Under the pieces are notes generated by a model. It did not search any database. It was not told the DNA's origin and saw nothing but the letters and a program-made list of their open reading frames with translations. Shown here in pieces: positions 62,886 through 64,000 of a DNA stretch of 64,000 nucleotides. The DNA comes from Arcticibacterium sp964021845. GTDB lineage: Bacteria; Bacteroidota; Bacteroidia; Cytophagales; Spirosomataceae. Each line of letters begins with the position of its first letter. The first letter of the stretch is position 1. The stretch spans positions 306,330 through 370,329 of the forward strand of contig NZ_CAXHZC010000006.1 in assembly GCF_964021845.1 (NCBI RefSeq). Reading direction: 5' to 3'. Position numbers and translations under genes: made by a program.

Positions 62886-63882
62886 TGTCGAAACTGTTGG
62901 CAAATTATTCGGATTAAATGGGAAGAAACTACAGCGGCAGTATAAGAATCATCTAAGCAATTTCAAGAACTGGAAGCAGAAACGAAGAGCCAAAGAATGG
63001 CTAGTTTACCCACAAAATATGAGAGAACATCTGTCAATAGATGAAACTAGTCTTTCAGATGGAGAACTTTATACTATTCTGACGAATAAAGAAGCGAAAG
63101 GTAAAAAAGGAAGCATTGTTGCCATCGTAGCAGGCACTAAAGCCGCTGATATAATGAAAGTCTTACGTAAAATACCAGAACCTAAATGTAAGATGATCAA
63201 AGAAGTAACCCTAGATATGGCCCCTAATATGGAATTAGCTATCAAGAAGTCATTCCCATGGGCAAAGCGTGTTACTGACTAGGCGTCCCCGACAGATTTC
63301 ACGTACAAAAATTAGCTTGGGATGCAGTGCAAGAGATGAGAATCAAGCATCGTTGGGAGGCTCCCTGCCAAAGGCAGATAAATAGACCAAGAAAGCGATG
63401 CTATTGAACTTGCAAAAGCAAAAGGGACTCCATACAAACCTAAAATACTAAGTAATGGTGATACGCTAAAGCAGCTTTTAGCTCGAAGCAGGTATGACCT
63501 TTATAAGCGACCAGTAAACTGGTCTAAATCGCAGACCGAAAGAGCTACTCTATTATTTGAACGTTATCCTGACATTGAAAAGGCATTTGGCTTGGGTATT
63601 AAACTCGCTGAAATTTACTACAAGACCACTGACCAAGTATATGGCTTAGCTAGACTAGCTAAATGGCATTAAGAAGTAAGGCAGGCAGCCTTCAAGTCAT
63701 TTAATTCTATTGCCCGAACTTTTGAGCATCATTACAGAACTATTCTTAAACATTTTGACAACAGAAGCACCAATGCTTCAGCAGAATCTTTCAATGCTAA
63801 AGTAAAAGCTTTTAGGAGCAGATTTAGAGGTGTCAGGAGTATTGAATTCTTCCTTTTTAGGCTATGTCAAATTTATGCTTAA
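62857..63882 (+). pseudogene. ISAon1-family DDE transposase, broken
   Basis: The frame runs KNSIDTQAIDVETVGKLFG and later ESLSI-type motif EHLSIDETSLSDGELYTIL (first catalytic Asp), EVTLDMAPNMELA, RFHVQKLAWDAVQEMR, DNRSTNASAESFNAK (Glu motif) and FFLFRLCQIYA-stop. Three lesions are visible: a 14-base insertion at 63280-63293 that adds a TAG; a 19-base insertion at 63363-63381 that contains the palindrome CTGCCaaaGGCAG; and a nonsense codon TAA at 63670 where GAA is expected. The two insertions add up to 33 bases, so the frame is regained after the second. Confidence 0.85.
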
Positions 63883-63911
63883 AGAGTTCATCCCCCAACT
63901 TTTGTTCTTGA

Positions 63912-63930
63912 CCCCAACTTTTGCTCTTGG
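63912..63930 (+). repeat. Extra copy of the IS right-end repeat
   Basis: CCCCAACTTTTGCTCTTGG repeats the core of the right terminal repeat (63891-63910) directly after it, and matches the left end better than the first copy does. It could be the true end of a longer ancestral element or a relic of a second insertion. Confidence 0.55.
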
Positions 63931-63967
63931 TCCTTAGTATTGAGGTTTAATAAAAATGTCGGGGGGA

Positions 63968-64000
63968 CGCCTAGTTCGTCAACCTACTCTCCCAGAACTA
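63968..64000 (-). rRNA. 5S rRNA, 3' end (partial, probable)
   Basis: Read on the minus strand, the segment contains GGGAGAGTAGG (complement of 63983-63993), the highly conserved 3' region of bacterial 5S rRNA. GAACTAGGCG follows, whose complement would form helix I with the 5' end. Downstream (63952-63966, minus strand) is a CCCCCCGAC-ATTTTT stretch consistent with a terminator. The rest of the gene and the rRNA operon would lie beyond the window. Identification is from one motif only. Confidence 0.55.

Larger units (their letters stand above)
62456..63915 (+). mobile_element. ISAon1-family insertion sequence, decayed
   Basis: An insertion sequence of about 1.46 kb bounded by imperfect inverted repeats: left GGGTCAAGAGCAAAAGTTGG... 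(62456-62480) and right at 63890-63915 (complement GGGGTCAAGAACAAAAGTTG...). The two orfs are those of ISAon1: a short N-terminal-region protein and a DDE transposase whose reading frame is broken. No clear target-site duplication could be identified. It lies immediately beside what looks like the end of an rRNA operon. Confidence 0.85.

Overview
The window looks like chromosomal DNA from a Bacteroidota bacterium, most likely of the order Cytophagales. Supporting signs are a type IX secretion sorting domain, a 3-coathanger-type C-terminus, an OMP_b-brl_3-type TonB-dependent receptor, LytS/LytTR two-component pairs, a BlaI/M56 pair, an ISAon1-family element, TAnnTTTG promoter boxes and a long tandem array of MacB/FtsX-type permeases. 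Base composition is AT-rich. I cannot name the genus.

Layout. 1-4.3 kb: a circularly permuted ATP-grasp gene (cut by the window edge) diverges from a transglutaminase/DUF2126 amidoligase fusion. 4.3-9.5 kb: a lipoprotein and two large exported proteins on the minus strand. 9.7-12.1 kb: a TPR sensor histidine kinase and LytTR regulator, overlapping by an ATGA. 12.3-14.4 kb: a BlaI-type repressor preceded by three evenly spaced dyads, then an M56 (BlaR1-like) membrane protease fused to ankyrin repeats. 14.5-20.3 kb: a lone permease, a GH16 glucanase, a DUF2306 membrane protein, a Crp/Fnr regulator, a short GH16 gene remnant and a DUF4440-type exported protein.

20.4-38.5 kb: seven paralogous FtsX-type permeases in a row, with a DUF2807 gene between the first two and no ATPase gene. 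Two places in this array, 8.2 kb apart, carry the same 36-bp dyad (TGTCCGAAAG...CTTTCGGACA) followed after 54-55 bp by a sigma-54-like element (TGGCATGG-N-TATG). This suggests two enhancer-dependent transcription units.

38.5-42.8 kb: one 1377-residue gene encoding an Mrr-like nuclease domain, a NACHT/STAND NTPase and a long helical C-terminus, the layout of Avs/bNACHT anti-phage proteins. It is bounded by a perfect 26-bp direct repeat of the last permease's 3' end and looks like a one-gene defence island. It is the best candidate here for an undescribed system.

42.8-53.4 kb: a 32-bp tandem repeat, a DUF1080 protein, a LytTR/LytS pair next to a TonB-type receptor, a GH20-like hydrolase with an adjacent NagX-like membrane acyltransferase, a histone-deacetylase-like amidohydrolase, an aldehyde dehydrogenase and IPP isomerase. 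53.5-57.1 kb: a four-gene operon for oxidative breakdown of a sugar such as D-arabinose or L-fucose (FAH-family dehydratase, ketoglutarate-semialdehyde dehydrogenase, SDR sugar dehydrogenase, mutarotase). 57.1-59.5 kb: a sulfite-oxidase-like enzyme with a monohaem cytochrome, a rhodanese and two small membrane proteins. 59.6-62.2 kb: a GlcNAc-kinase-like ATPase, an M16 peptidase and a 2H phosphoesterase.

62.4-64 kb: a decayed ISAon1-family insertion sequence, then what appears to be the 3' end of a minus-strand 5S rRNA, so an rRNA operon probably lies just beyond the window. No tRNA gene or CRISPR array was found.
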